From Ruminococcus sp. YRD2003 (GTDB lineage: Bacteria; Bacillota; Clostridia; Oscillospirales; Ruminococcaceae): a stretch of 64,000 bases of DNA. Made by a program: the position numbers and the translations under genes. Shown one piece after another: positions 62,465 through 64,000 of this stretch. Positions within the stretch are counted from its first letter, which is position 1; every line of letters starts with the position of its first letter. The stretch spans positions 162,585 through 226,584 of the forward strand of contig FNZT01000004.1 of NCBI GenBank assembly GCA_900109435.1, read 5' to 3'. The notes beneath the pieces are model-generated. The model was not told the origin of the DNA, ran no database searches, and worked only from the letters and a program-made list of their open reading frames with translations.

Positions 62465-62857
62465 ATGAGCAAGATAGGTGAATTCTTAAAGGAAGCAGGA
62501 GTTTTCTTCCTCGCGACAAATAACGGCGAGCAGCCGAAGCTCCGTCCGCTCGGAGCTTTCCTCGAAAAAGACGGAAAGATAATATTCGGTGTAGGCGATT
62601 TCAAGGACGTCTATAAGCAGCTTTGCGCTAATCCGCTGTGCGAGATAGCTGCCTGCAAGCAGGACGGTCACTGGCTGAGATATACGGGCAAAGCCGTGTT
62701 CGAGAGCGACAGCTCTTACGCCGATGAAATGATAAAGGCTTCGGGACTTGAAGGGATATATAACGACTCTACAGGCAATAAGCTCATGGCGTTCCACCTT
62801 GAGGACGCAAAGGCGGTCGACATCGCCGTCATGGGAGAGGGCGAAAGCCTCCTCTGA
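62465..62857 (+). CDS. Pyridoxamine 5'-phosphate oxidase-like (FMN-binding) protein
   Basis: 130 residues, PNPOx-like split barrel: GVFFLATNNGEQPKLRPLGA, FGVGDFKDVYKQLCANPLCE and WLRYTGKAVFESD. Members bind FMN, heme or F420 and have many roles. Placement between atpG and atpD, right after the repeat array, is unusual. AAAGGAGG precedes the start. No specific substrate. Confidence 0.82.
   Translation: MSKIGEFLKEAGVFFLATNNGEQPKLRPLGAFLEKDGKIIFGVGDFKDVYKQLCANPLCEIAACKQDGHWLRYTGKAVFESDSSYADEMIKASGLEGIYNDSTGNKLMAFHLEDAKAVDIAVMGEGESLL

Positions 62858-64000
<1,143 letters not shown>

Overview
The window looks like chromosome of a Gram-positive anaerobe of the Ruminococcus type (Oscillospiraceae). 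The sequence shows AGGAGG-type ribosome sites with many GTG/TTG starts, near-consensus sigma-A promoters with 17-nt spacers, an HrcA/CIRCE heat-shock operon, an ECF transporter module, a dockerin-bearing secreted peptidase and a cohesin-like lipoprotein. The genus is an inference from this content. No rRNA operon, intact tRNA or CRISPR array was seen.

Layout. 1-3066 is the right end of an integrated mobile element: a Rep-like winged-helix fragment, a 760-nt hairpin-rich non-coding stretch, a TnpW-like protein, a large serine recombinase, and a junction that carries a tRNA 3' end. 3128-5880 holds a MATE exporter, an orphan AT-rich gene, a scar joining the remnants of two genes, and a promoter-driven branched structured RNA candidate. 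5883-10107 has a rhodanese/ThiF divergent pair and a gamma-glutamylcysteine ligase operon behind an apparent leader-peptide attenuator. 10252-12834 is an McrBC-like pair whose McrC lacks the nuclease part. 13060-19747 (minus strand) carries the dockerin peptidase, an AEC transporter, a GNAT, MetH and PheA.

20154-29019 carries ruvC-ruvA-sseB-like-ruvB, a C39-like protein, a degenerate phosphohexomutase paralogue, an rRNA-methyltransferase-like gene and ecfA1-ecfA2-ecfT. 29054-40350 has a frameshifted yfhO, truA, DUF5711/CvpA genes, a ClpE-like unfoldase, the cohesin-like lipoprotein, and an alternating DUF4190/DUF2752 cluster of small membrane proteins. 40541-45592 is hrcA-grpE-dnaK-small membrane protein-dnaJ. 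45836-49223 has acylphosphatase, canonical glmM and a GH43 enzyme. 49463-57257 is a surface-glycan locus: priming sugar transferase, ManC, Gmd, Rmd-like reductase, two GT4 enzymes and three small accessory proteins. It is best read as GDP-D-rhamnose synthesis and use. 57465-64000 is an F-type ATP synthase operon with two identical c subunits, a delta-alpha fusion, and a repeat array plus a PNPOx-like gene between atpG and atpD. The window cuts atpD.

The observations most worth following are the attenuator before the ACT/gshA operon, the structured RNA at about 5681-5840, the delta-alpha fusion, the GlmM-like protein that has lost its metal-site aspartates, the alternating DUF4190/DUF2752 cassettes, and two composite arrays of short palindromic repeats that share an 82-nt unit.
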